In this document: in pieces, positions 1-11,700 of the stretch
Layout: every line of letters begins with the position of its first letter
Numbering within the stretch: position 1 is the stretch's first letter
NCBI GenBank assembly: GCA_014728045.1
Contig: WJMH01000007.1
Coordinates: 62,001 to 126,000, forward strand
Reading direction: 5' to 3'
DNA: 64,000 bases
DNA from: Candidatus Omnitrophota bacterium
Lineage (GTDB): Bacteria > Omnitrophota > Gorgyraeia > Tantalellales > Tantalellaceae
The notes under the pieces: generated by a model
What the model saw: only the letters and a program-made list of their open reading frames with translations
Databases searched by the model: none
Told to the model about the DNA's origin: nothing
Program-made: the position numbers and the translations under genes

Positions 1-860
1 TCAGCCGGATGCTCTGCGGCCAGTTTGCGCCCCAGTCTTTTGCGGACCTCGAGAACACTGTCTTCGAATATGCGGCTGTCCGGGCGGGAAAAATAGATGA
101 ACTCGAATACGCAGGGAGACGGCTTCCTTGCCCCGAAAGGCTTGACTGATTCCAACCCCTCCTCGGAAATAATAACCATTTCCCCCGGCGCTACATCACG
201 CACGTACTCGGCGTCAATGAGATCAAGTGAACATGTTTCGCTCGCAAGCACATAGGAGCCGTCCTTTTTACCGAGACAAAGAGGCCGGAAACCATAAGGG
301 TCTCTCACCCCCACCAGCTTGTCCTCGGTGAGAAACAGCATTGTAAAAGCTCCTTCGCACTTGGTTAACGCGTCTTTAAGGCGTTCTTCGAAGAGGTCCT
401 TACCGGAACGGACCAGAAGGTGCAGCACGATCTCCGAATCCATGGTCGTCTGGAAGATAGCTCCATTATCCTCGAGTTTCCTTCTCAATTTCACAGCGTT
501 GGTGAGGTTGCCGTTATGAGCAATGGAAACGGATATCTTGTTGTGGCTTATCATGAAGGGCTGGGCGTTCCTCAGGATGCTTGAGCCGGTCGTGGAATAA
601 CGAACATGACCTATGGCGCGCATGCCGGTGAGGCCGTTCAGTTTATCATCATTCTTGAATACCTCAGAAACCAGGCCCATCCCTGTATGCTGCCTGATAC
701 GTTTCCCGTCAGAGACGGCGATCCCGCAGGACTCCTCTCCCCTGTGCTGGAGAGAGTAGAGTCCAAGGTAGGTGATCTCCCTGGCATTTTGATGGTCGAA
801 TATGCCGAAAACCCCGCAGTATTCTTTTTTGTCGCTTTTGTCACTAAGGAAAGTTTCCAT
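1..860 (-). CDS. purF: Amidophosphoribosyltransferase, N-terminal part (cut by window edge)
   Basis: First step of de novo purine synthesis: PRPP plus glutamine to phosphoribosylamine. The frame is open from an ATG at 860 to base 1, giving about 286 residues of a family usually near 470. The start METFLSDKSDKKEYCGVFGI shows the short propeptide followed by Cys15, the expected N-terminal nucleophile of the glutaminase (Ntn hydrolase) domain. LGLYSLQHRGEESCGI and GHVRYSTTGSS are family hallmarks. The last residues visible, around VLEVRKRLGRKLAAEHPA, are typical of the middle of PurF. The C-terminal phosphoribosyltransferase domain lies outside the window. It is transcribed away from tpsB, with about 200 bases between the two starts. 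Confidence 0.95.
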   Translation of the reverse strand, partial: METFLSDKSDKKEYCGVFGIFDHQNAREITYLGLYSLQHRGEESCGIAVSDGKRIRQHTGMGLVSEVFKNDDKLNGLTGMRAIGHVRYSTTGSSILRNAQPFMISHNKISVSIAHNGNLTNAVKLRRKLEDNGAIFQTTMDSEIVLHLLVRSGKDLFEERLKDALTKCEGAFTMLFLTEDKLVGVRDPYGFRPLCLGKKDGSYVLASETCSLDLIDAEYVRDVAPGEMVIISEEGLESVKPFGARKPSPCVFEFIYFSRPDSRIFEDSVLEVRKRLGRKLAAEHPA

Positions 861-977
861 ATGTTGAGATTACCATCCTAGTTGGTGATGATGGGGACAC
901 TCACATATTATATGGATATATACCGAAAATTCAACCGCTATTTACAAAACCATTCGGCTGAAAAGCTGCAAAAATGT

Positions 978-1006
978 TTGAATACCGTGAACCTCTTATG
1001 TAAACT
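978..1006 (+). promoter_or_regulatory. Candidate sigma70-type promoter for tpsB
   Basis: TTGAAT (978-983), a 17-base spacer and TAAACT (1001-1006) lie about 60 bases before the chosen tpsB start. The -10 match is only moderate. No riboswitch-like structure is seen in this 5' region, unlike the leader of the exoprotein gene. Confidence 0.4.
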
Positions 1007-1064
1007 ATATAGAAATCCGAAGAACGTGATTGGATATTTTCGATTTTTTAAGGAGTCTCCGACA

Positions 1065-2762
1065 TTGAAAACCTCGACAAATCGCTTTTTTTTGATATTT
1101 ATCCTGGTATTCCTGCCTTTATTTTTCTCAAAGCGCATTACTCACGCCCAGCCTGATGTGGGACAGGCCACACAGGAAGTCGACCGTAAGATACGCCGTG
1201 AGGTCCAGAAAGAACTTCAGCCTCCTCCTCCGGAAAAACCGGACATAGAGGAAAAAGAAGCTGAAAAAGTAACCAAGGGTCCCAGTTTTTCTGTCAAAAA
1301 GATCATTCTTAAAGGCACCAAGACGTTCAAACCGGAACAGTTCTCCCACCTTATCGAAAAATACGAAAATCGCGAAGTTAACATGGGAGAGCTTAATTCC
1401 CTGGCAAAGGAAGTAGAAAGAGAATACCTGAGAAAAGGTGTTATAGCCGCCTGTTATATCCCGCCTCAGGAGGTCCGCGACGGAGTGGTTACCCTCCAGG
1501 TCGTGGAGGCCAGATTCGGTTCTCTCAAGATCAAAGAACATAAATTCTTCGAAGAAGAACGCCTGCAGTATTACTGGAGTACCCGCCCCGGGGAAGTCCT
1601 GCGCTATGATAAAATGGCACGTGATCTATATGAAATGAACAAAAACCCAGACAGGGTCGTGAAATCCACACTTTACGCCGGTGATAAACCGGGAACCACG
1701 GATGTGCTGCTCGACGCCCAAACAACCTTCCCCGTTCATCCGAGCTTCACTTATGACCGAGAGGGAGTGGTTTCCTCCGGCAAGGACAGGCTGGGATGGG
1801 GGCTGCGGCACAATAATCTGCTTTTTGTGGATGACATACTGATAACCGGGTATAATTTCGGTGAGCATTTCTGGGGCATCTACGGGTATCATTCGGTCCC
1901 CATCACCCCTTTCGGGACTTCTGTAATGTACGGGTACAGCTACAGTGAATCTTCCCCAAAAAAAGATTTCGCGCCACTCCTGCTCGAATCCCGCTCCTCC
2001 AACAGCAGTTTTTTCGTGCACCAGGACCTTTTCACAAAAGGACGGTACATTGGCGAGCTATACACAGGCTTCGAAGCCAAGGACAAGACTTCCACCATAG
2101 CCGACGGAACTCTGAACAGGGACAGGCTCAGGCTTCTCAGGTTCGGGGGTAATTTCATTATCCAGCGCCCCGGCAGCGTTACCTACATCAATCCCGAACT
2201 TACGCAGGGGATAAACGGTTTCGGTGCCCGTGGAAAGACGCCATTTTCTTCGAGGGACACGAGCAATACTTTTTTCATAGCAAAAGGCGACCTGACACAC
2301 AGGGTCGCACTTGATCTGGGCATTCAAGGAGTGGTGCGTCTTTCTGGGCAGGTCGCCGGTGAAATGCTTCCGCCCCAGGAACAATACAGCCTTGGAGGCA
2401 TTGACACTATTAGAGGATATCCTCCTGGAGACTATCTAGCCGATAACGCGTTCCGGTCGAATTTCGAGCTTCTGCTTCCGGGATCATTTCTGCCCATCCA
2501 CATCAAACTGCCTTTTTCCGATAAGCTTCTCCGTGACGCGGTTACCGGAATCGTTTTTTTTGACTACGGATACGGCGAAAAACGCGGCGATCGCACCACC
2601 GAGGAAAAGAACATGAACCTCGCCAGCATAGGCACCGGAATGCGGATCAATCTTTACGACAAATTCACGCTCAGGCTCGAATGGGGTTTTGTTACCGGAG
2701 ATAAGCCTATGACCGAATACGCTAAAAGCAGGTTCCACATATCCCTTGACCTTAGGTACTGA
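1065..2762 (+). CDS. Two-partner secretion outer-membrane transporter (TpsB; ShlB/FhaC/HecB family)
   Basis: Outer-membrane pore that exports a TpsA exoprotein, almost certainly the giant protein encoded next door. The open frame extends upstream to 882, but a TTG at 1065 is preceded at 1050-1055 by AAGGAG and starts a clean signal peptide (KTSTNRFFLIFILVFLPLFF, cleavage near ITHAQ); this gives 565 residues, normal for FhaC-like proteins. After a Pro/Glu-rich linker come POTRA-type domains (FSVKKIILKGTKTFKPEQF onward; YLRKGVIAACYIPPQ) and then a beta-barrel. Barrel hallmarks are QYSLGGIDTIRGYPPG, the conserved RGY tip of loop 6, and FFDYGYGE. The chain ends in an aromatic residue (SLDLRY), as expected for a barrel inserted by BamA. 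Its stop abuts the stop of the exoprotein gene. Confidence 0.92.
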   Translation: MKTSTNRFFLIFILVFLPLFFSKRITHAQPDVGQATQEVDRKIRREVQKELQPPPPEKPDIEEKEAEKVTKGPSFSVKKIILKGTKTFKPEQFSHLIEKYENREVNMGELNSLAKEVEREYLRKGVIAACYIPPQEVRDGVVTLQVVEARFGSLKIKEHKFFEEERLQYYWSTRPGEVLRYDKMARDLYEMNKNPDRVVKSTLYAGDKPGTTDVLLDAQTTFPVHPSFTYDREGVVSSGKDRLGWGLRHNNLLFVDDILITGYNFGEHFWGIYGYHSVPITPFGTSVMYGYSYSESSPKKDFAPLLLESRSSNSSFFVHQDLFTKGRYIGELYTGFEAKDKTSTIADGTLNRDRLRLLRFGGNFIIQRPGSVTYINPELTQGINGFGARGKTPFSSRDTSNTFFIAKGDLTHRVALDLGIQGVVRLSGQVAGEMLPPQEQYSLGGIDTIRGYPPGDYLADNAFRSNFELLLPGSFLPIHIKLPFSDKLLRDAVTGIVFFDYGYGEKRGDRTTEEKNMNLASIGTGMRINLYDKFTLRLEWGFVTGDKPMTEYAKSRFHISLDLRY

Positions 2763-5700
2763 TCAGGGAGTTATGTTCCAGTCCACATTGTCGCCGCCAT
2801 CAACAGAATCTGTGGCGTTAATAACCGTTCCGCTTACGTTAACCGAATCGCTTACATTGACATAATTCACGCTTCTCGAACCCTGGGGATCGATATACCA
2901 GGGGGTACCTGGTGAAGTGCTTGCCAGGTATACCGGATTCCCGGAAGCGCCGATAATGGTCAAGGTCCCGGCAATGGTCTGAGTGGATCCCGCCTCGAAA
3001 AAGAGTCTCTTGCCGGCAGTAGAACAGGTCAGGTTATAAAAGATAGTATCGCCGAGTATATTAGATATCCTGCTCGCGTCATCGAAAGTAATAGTTCCCG
3101 AACCACTGAATCCTCCGGCGGTAGTGTCGAGATCCCCTCCGATAGTTATATTATAACCTGTTGTTCCTATATCTATCGATCCGGCCTGGGCATCAGCGCT
3201 GAAGAAAGTTCCGGGATCGGACTGGTTGTTAAATTCGGTAAGTATCCAGTTGGCTGATCGGGCCGTATCAAGGAGCTTAACCTCATCCACCAGACCATCC
3301 CATCCGTCCGTTCCTCCAGTATCGAGAACTCCCTTACCGATAAGCAGTTTGGTCGCGCCGAATAATGTAGTCGTTCTTGGAGGAGTATTGTAAGTAGGTG
3401 CTGTAGCTGCGCCATCGATGTAAAGTGCCGCTTCCTCTCCCCTTGACCAGGTAAGAACAAGATTCTGCCATGATGTAGACTGGGCGCTGTCGGCACTTTC
3501 GATCCTTACCTGACTCTTATCGGGATACCCCAACACTCCCACGCTCCCGCGGATTACATCCGATCCACCTCCGTCCTGCCCTTCGGCGTCATAACGAAGG
3601 CCTATTCCGTGTATCTCGAGGCCATCCGCGTCGGGATCGCCGCATGTAACTATACCTTTATCGACCCCCGTAACATCCGATTTGGCCCACAACGAAAGCG
3701 TGAATGATTTCATTCCGTTTATATAAGAACCCGCGTCAGGATCTTCAAGATACGACCCGTTTTCGAGATCCCGACCCTGTCCCAGTATCCCTGCAGCTGA
3801 ACCGGCGCCGTTATTGGTGAGATGCCGGGCGGCAGAAGTAGAATCATTCTCGTCGTCTTCCAGATGCCAGACCCCCCTGTAGGCGCCTGACCAGAGATCC
3901 GTATCGTTCGAAAGGTCGGCGGTAACATTACCCGCGTAAACATAGAAGCTCGTATCAGCGCTTGCGCTGATCCTGTCCGCCTTGAACCAGAGCTCCCCTG
4001 TCTGGGCGTCTTTATCAATGGACACGAGCTCACGTTTAAGTACGGTTACGCCGTCAAATGAAGTGACAACTATATCGGACCCGTCGGATTTCACCGCATC
4101 GAAAAAATCGGGACCGAACTGCGAAAGGTCAACGTACAAAATAAAATCTTCGACGGTTTCGGGAACCTTCGCCGAGTCAACGGCTATCTTTGTTCTGTGG
4201 GACCAGTTCACGTCATACCAGTCATCAAGGGCAAGAGTGAGGTTATTATTGACGTCAAGATCGGCCGTCAACTGGTATGTCCCGCCCCCCGTAAAAGTAA
4301 GATCGTAATAATTGTTCCCCGCGACTAGTCCTGTATAGAGGTCATCGCCGTAATATTCGACCTCTCCCGAATCGGAGTCCATTGTAAGGCCGATTATAGT
4401 CTGGCTGCCTTCAAGCCTCAATTTGCCGTCATTAGAAAATGTCGATCCCGTAGCATCCAGATCAAAATCCACCAAATCAAGCACCGCGCCCGGGCCTATC
4501 TCTATGGCACCGCTTATTGTTGTATCCTTGTCCAGCGAGATGGGCGTTCCCGAAGCATTAAGGACTTTAAGTCCGGGGAACGACAGATTAAACGTCTCGA
4601 ATGACTGCGCCACGGAACCGTCTAGAACAAGGGCCCCGCCGGCGCCAGATGTGAAATCTGCCCCGTCCCCGCTGAAATCGGTGGCCAGTTTCATGTCACC
4701 CCCGTTGAAATGTATAGTGGTTACGGCCGACGGCTGGTCCGTGACAGAGTAGAATGTTCCAGGTGAAGACTGGTTATTATACTCCGTTTCGACCCATCCG
4801 GGACTCCTGGCCACATCCTGTATGCGAACCTCATCCAATGTCCCCTCCCAGCCGTATCGACTGACAGCGGGAACAGAATAAGCGCTGATATTTAGATATC
4901 CGTCATTAGTAACCAGAGGATTCGTAGCAGAACTATTCACCAGGCGCGCTCCATTCACGAATACGCTCGCGTTGTCCAAAGAATCGTTGTAGGTTGACGC
5001 CACATAATACCACTGTCCCGTTGTTAGACCCGCTCCTGATGTCACGTACTGCTGCTGTCCTCCGTTTACATAGCCGAAACTCAATTCTGTTCCCTGAACG
5101 GCGAGACTATAATTAATCTCGGTAAGGGTGCTGCCTTTCGCGATAATGCTCCTGATCCCTCCAAGAGCGTCGGCATAAACCCATGCCGAAAGCGTAAGTT
5201 CACCGGTTATGTCCAACCCGGCATTATCCCCGATAAGTATATATCCCGGGTTGCCGGGATTGCTCTCAAGCGTGAATTCGTCTCCCGTGCCGATCTGTCC
5301 GGAAGCTGATCTGTCAACTTCCCCTATCGTAAAAGCGAATACTGTACCGTCGTTCATGTTTTGCGTGGAATCCGCCACCAGCCCTGAGGTATCGTCCATG
5401 TGCCATACGCCCTGGTAATCAACCCCCCAAAGCCCGGAGGGATCTTCGGTGGAAGAAGTGATCCTGTCGTTACCATACCTGAGATGAACTGTCGTCGCAA
5501 GGCTCGCAGAAACATTCGGCACCTTCACCCATGCTATAACAGTACCCGTGGCAGGATCGTAATATTCTATTTCATGATCATAAGCCGTTCCGTCTTCGGA
5601 AGTGAACACTATATCATAAGCCTCGGCGCTTGTAACGCTGCCTCCGTTCGCCATGGTCCTGAGATCGCTATCGGTCATGTTCACCAGAAGCGGATAATCC

Positions 5701-8700
5701 GTCAGGTCCTCTGCGACCAGTGACGGATCGATGTTTATCACTTTAATGCCTGTATAGCCGGAAGCACCGGCAAAGGTAAGCGCTCCGTCGATATCTATAT
5801 CGCTGTCAAGCGAATATGTTGAGGTATTGGCGAAAGTCACGTCATTGAACGTGGCGCCGTTCGGATCAAGTACATTGTCAGTGTCGGAGGCGTTAAAAAC
5901 AAAGGTTCCGGAATTATGCTCGAAAATGCCTCCCGTGCGGACAAAATCCCCATCAAGAACAACCTGCCCCGAAGAAGCCACGAAATGTGAATCAACCTGG
6001 CTAAAGTTTCCGTTCACAGTGACCGCGTAACTTCCGCAATCGACTTTAGGTGACGCTTCCGCCTGATCTCCCATAGCGTAAAAAGTCCCGGGAGAAGTGA
6101 TGTTATTGTATTCAGTGCTCATCCAGCCTTCGGTCTTCCTCGTTGTGGAAAATCTCACCTCGTCAAGAGTGCCATCAAGATACCGGGTCTGATCGCCAGA
6201 AACATTGAAGGTATCAAAGGTCGTACGGCCTATCTCGAAAGCCGCCTGACCGCTGAAATCCTGGTTCGCCGCGACCGAATTCTCTTGCGCGCCGTCCACG
6301 AATACATATGTTTCGGCATTGCCCCAGGCCACCCCGACATGGTACCACTGTCCGGCGTTCCATGTGTTCGTGGTCGAGGAGATATATTGCGCCCCGGATT
6401 CTTCCATTTTAACCTGTATGTTCCCGGTGGTCCCATCACCCGAGGCATAGTCAGCTCCCCTCAATGCTATGCTGAAATTGTCGTTTCCGTCGACATACAT
6501 GCCCACTATTCCCTGAGTTTCCGCAGAAGAGGTTCCGAATGTCGAATCAGGCTTCATCCAAAAGGATACAGTACCGGTATTCTGGTTAAACAGTGTCCCG
6601 AAATCTATATAATCATCCGTTCCGTCGAAGTTATCGGCCCCGTCTATTATCCCCGCAGCGTCCATATTCGAATTAGGGCTTATATTCTCTGTCCCGTCAT
6701 TAAAGAAAGCAGAAGAATCAACGACCGTACCAGACTTCTCATCCAGGTGCCAGACACCGATATACGCTCCTCCCCATGTTCCCGCCGGATCCTCCTGTGG
6801 GGTCGTGACCGAGCTGTTCTTGTAGTACATAAAGATCATTGTATCCTCGGCATCGGAAAGATTCGGCACTCGTATCCAGGCAATAACGTTTCCAGTTGAG
6901 GGATCGTAAGCTTCTATCTCGTGATCAAGGGAATTGCCGTTCTGATCGGTAAAAACTATATCATCGCCGGTTGAACTGGTAACTTCCCCTCCGTTGGCAA
7001 CGGTAGCCAATGATGGATCAGTCACGCTGAAAAGAACCGGATAATTAACAAGCGTCTCATTCACCTGGGAACTATTTATTGTTATTAGTTTCCTGTAATA
7101 ATAACCGTTAGGCCAGGGGATGCCGGCCGTTCCCTTAAGGCTGAGGTCACCCGCAACGTTGAGGTCGGCGTCAAGGATGTAAACCCCTACTCCGGAAAAT
7201 GACAGGTTGAAATAATCATCGCCTAGCAAAAGACCGGTATAATAGTTATCTCCCGTATATTCTATCGTGCCGGAATCGGTGTCCATCACAAGACCCGTAA
7301 CGGTCTGTCCGCCGTGCAGTTTCAGTGTGCCATCATTAGAAAAAGAGGCGCCTGTAGCGGTAATATTGAATCCTTTGACATCGAGCACACCGTCAGTTTC
7401 AATATTGAAAATATTGGTAACGATAAGGTCGTCCATCATCTGCACGCCGTCCGATGACTGGTTCACGATGTTCAGGTCGTAAAAAGTGAAACTGCCCGGT
7501 GTTATTTCCTGCTTGGCCGTTCCGTCGAATATGAAATTACTATTCCCGTCCAGGCCGTCACCGGAGTTGACCAGGTCACCTGCCACGTTAACGTTGTAAT
7601 TGACCGTGTGCAACACACCGATCGGGGTTTCCTCAGAACCGGCAGAAGAAAAAGCTGAGGGAGTCTTGACGTTATCGTACTCGGCGGCTATCCATTCAGG
7701 GGACATAGCCTCCTGGGCTATCCGGACCTCGTCTATCCCGCCGAACGAATAGTCCGGCTCCAGGTCTATAACACCTATATAGAGATCAGAACCGTTATTG
7801 GTAGTATCCCCCGCCGGGGCGGTGTTGTTCCCGATCTCAGCCCCATCCAGGTACAGTCTCATTGTCCCGCCGTCGTATGTGCCTGCCAGATGATGCCACT
7901 CGCCGGTAACGATGCTTCCGGCCCTGATGTAATCGAGCCCGCCGAACCTGGTGTTGATCGTAAAAGCATATTCCTCCCCGGGATTGCCTCCCCTGAGATA
8001 CAAGTTATACCCATCCCCGTTCCAGCCATCGGACGTGCCACCAAGATCGTAGAAATCCGTGTTGTCCTCCGGATATATCCACATCGAAAAGGTGAGCGCG
8101 GACATACCGTTATTGCCGATCGAATTATCATCAGGAATGACTATAAAATCGTCATCGTTATTATCGCAGAATACCGCCCCGTCCACTATGCCCTGGTAGT
8201 CCTGGAGCCCCGGGAAAGTAAAGTCCGGAGTGCCGTTATTCCCGTTGGAAGTTGAATCGAGAACACTCCCTGAAGTCTCGTCAAGATGCCATATCCCCTC
8301 ATATTTGCCGTCCCAGACACCGTTTATATTCTCCTGGGAGGTGGTTATGGACGAATTGCCGTAGTAGAGATAAAAGGTCGTATCAGATGCCGATGTAACT
8401 GTCGGGATCTTTACCCATGCTATGATCTTGCCCGAAGTATTATCGTAATACTCTATCTGGTGATCATATTGCGCGCCGGCAAGGTCCGTGAATATGAGGT
8501 CGTAACCACTATCTTCGGTCAGATGTCCGCCGTTCAGTATATTAGCGAGTTCAGAATCGGTTAGGGAGAAAAGGAACGGAAAATCCTCAAGATCAGCATC
8601 TATATAAGAGGAATCTATAGTGACCAGACGTCGGTAGGAATAACCATTCGGCCAGGGCACAGAGGTGGCGAATATAAGATCTCCGTTCACGTCCAGGTCC

Positions 8701-11700
8701 GCGTTCAGTGTGAACTCGCCTCCCCCGGCAAAAGTAAGATCGTAATAGGCGTTGCCGGCTGCAAGGCCTGTATACGTCCCGTTACCCACGTAACGGACTT
8801 CACCCGAATCGCTGTCCATTGTGAGTCCGGTAATGGTCTGGCCGCCATCAAGCTTTATGCGGCCTTCATTGGAAACTACGCTCCCAGTAGAAGTTACATT
8901 TTTATCAGACAGATCAAGGACCCCGTCAGTGTAAACTTCGATCGGACCCGATATAGAAAGATCATCGGCCAGCACAAGGCCGGCGGATGAGGTATTCGTC
9001 ACCCTGAGGCCGTAAAACTGCGCACCGCCCGATGTCAGGTTCTGCTGTCCTGTACCGTTAAAGACCACGGTCGAAGTGATGGCATTATATGTGCCCCCGT
9101 TCACCATGTCTCCCGAAATATTTATAAACCCTCCTGATGCACCGTTTAAGACGGCTCCTGACTGTATCAAAATGTCCTCGCAGGTAAGATCCCCTCCCGG
9201 AGCATAGGTATAATTCTGGCGGACAATGAAGTCCGGGCCCGATACAACGGTTACGTCATTCCCACTTGCCGAATAAAGTATATCGACGTCTGACAGGGAG
9301 CCTATAGCCGAAGCCAGTTCGACGTTAGATATTGGTCCGGCGTCTTCGTGTCTTACCATAACTGCGCCGCCCCATATATCGAGGTCCACTATATCCGAAT
9401 CCTCAGGCATGGTTACTGTATTACCATCAACGGCATTGTTGTTAATATACACCATGAGGCCTTGATCCGCGAAAACGGGGATATTCGTGAAGGTATACCT
9501 GCTTGAACCGTTCGTATCTGTATTGCCGCGGTCGGTACCGTTCACGAGAATGACTATATTAACCCCGGAACCTATGAGAGTGCTCCCCAGGTCGGAATAA
9601 ACGTCTCCGGACACATTAATGAAGGACAGGCCCGGATAGATCCAGTAGGACCCTGTCGGACCAATATCCACGTTAGCACCGGGGGCAGAATTATTAGCCG
9701 TGATGCTGCTACCCGCATCGTCGACATCCGAATTGGAAACACTCACATAATCCACTGTCTGCGGACTGTCCACTTTAATGATAAACTGGCTGACACCATC
9801 CTGGCTGTCTAGAACCACATCCTGGGAGACTGATCCCGTCAGGGTCAGGGCGCCGTTTACGGTGAACTTTTCCCCTTCTTTGAACCTCAGCGTCTTGCCC
9901 GGGGTCGTAGAACTCAGATTATGGAAAGTGATACCCCCGGTGATGTCGGACGGGGCCGTTCCGTCAAATACGAAAGTGCCCGATCCGATAATATTATCAC
10001 CTTCGGCGGTGAGGTCTTCGGCCACGCTGACGTTATAAGTTCCGGTATCAAGGGTGGCAGAGGCCTCGGCCCCGGTAGCGCTTACCGAATGAAAGGATCC
10101 GGGATCGTCCTGGTTGTTGAACTCGGTCTCTATCCATTGCGGTGTTCTCGCGGAATTGGATAGCCTTGCTTCGTCCATTGAACCGTTGAAATAGTTCGTG
10201 GGTCCCTTGTTGGCATCAAAGGAAGACGATTCAGACCCCACTCCCAGATAACCGTACCTGGTTTTGCCCCGCCCCAGAGTGGAACCCCTTGTTGTTGAAT
10301 TATCGACCGAACCGTCTATATAAATGATCACGTCACCGTTATCATAAACTCCGGAGACGTGGTGCCATGTACCGTCGTCGACCCTTGAATTGCTCCCGAA
10401 GTCCTGTTGTCCCGCCTCTGTCATGACATCCCAGCCGATCTCGCCTGTTCCCGCGCGCCCGTTAACTTCCAGGCGCCAGAACTCGTTCCTGTCATAGGAG
10501 CCTATGATCTGATTGCCTCCGTCTGCTGTATTGATCCACGCGCTGAAAGTAACAGCAGGGTATCCCGTCCCGGTATAGAAGAAATTGTCCAGAGCCACAT
10601 AATCGTTGCCCCCGGCAAAAAGGCTGCCGCCGCCTATCTTCCCCGCCGCCGTTTGGTCCAGGCCGTTCCTTGGAGTCCCGTCAGTTCCGTTCGAAGTCGA
10701 ATCAGCCATCGTGCCGCTCGTTTCGTCCATGTGCCATACACCCTGGAAATCACTGTCCCATACCCCGTTTACGTTCTCCTGTGAAGTAGTCACGGCGCTA
10801 TTCCCGTAATACAGGAAGAATGTAGTATCCGTTGAACCTGAAAGAGATGGGGCTCTTGTCCAGAATATCACCTGTCCGGTCACCGGGTCGTAGCTTTCAA
10901 TCTCGTGATCAAGCTGATTATTGTTAGAATCGGTGAGTATTATGTCAAACCCGTTCGCACTTGTAACATTTCCACCATTGGCGGTCGTGGCAAGCTCGGG
11001 GTCTATAAAGCTCAAAAGAACAGCGAAATCCGCGAGATTACCCGCCACGAGAGAGCTGTCAATAACTACAAGTTTTCTGTAGGAATAACCGTTCGGCCAC
11101 ACACCTCCCGCCTCAAGCAGGAGATCCCCGTTGATATCCAGATCATTATCCAGGGCCCATACACCGTAACCCGAAAAGGTAAGGTCATAATATGAATCAC
11201 CCGCGGCAAGTCCCGAGTAAACACCATTGCCCGTATATTCGACCAGACCGGAGTCGGTATCCATCGTAAGGCCGGTTATGGTCTGTCCTCCGGTAAGCCT
11301 GAAAATGCCTTCATTGTCAAGAGAACCGGAAGCGCTCAGATCGTTCCCCTCGATATCAAGAACCGCCGCATTTTGAATGAAAATATTATCTGCCGAAACC
11401 TCACCTGCAGGAGTGAAACTATCCGACTGCCACACAAGAAGATCCGTCCCGGTGTTCACGGAAAGATCTGGCCCTGTTACCGTATACAGTATTTCAGTAT
11501 CAGCAAGAGCTCCCTTTGCCGAGGAGAGTAGCACGTTTGAGGCGGGGCCGGCGTTCTCATGCCTTACTGTAAGCGTATCGCCGTAAATATCCACACCGGA
11601 CATGTTCGCGGATATCGCTGATGTCACGGTATTCCCCTCAACAGTTGCATCGTCGATATAGACCAGAATAGCATCACCAGAAGAAACGCTCAGGTTGCTG

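Noticed and set aside
882-1064. N-terminal extension of tpsB to the first ATG at 882
   Set aside because: The extension has no ribosome binding site, covers the candidate promoter, and would bury the signal peptide that starts at the TTG at 1065 after AAGGAG.
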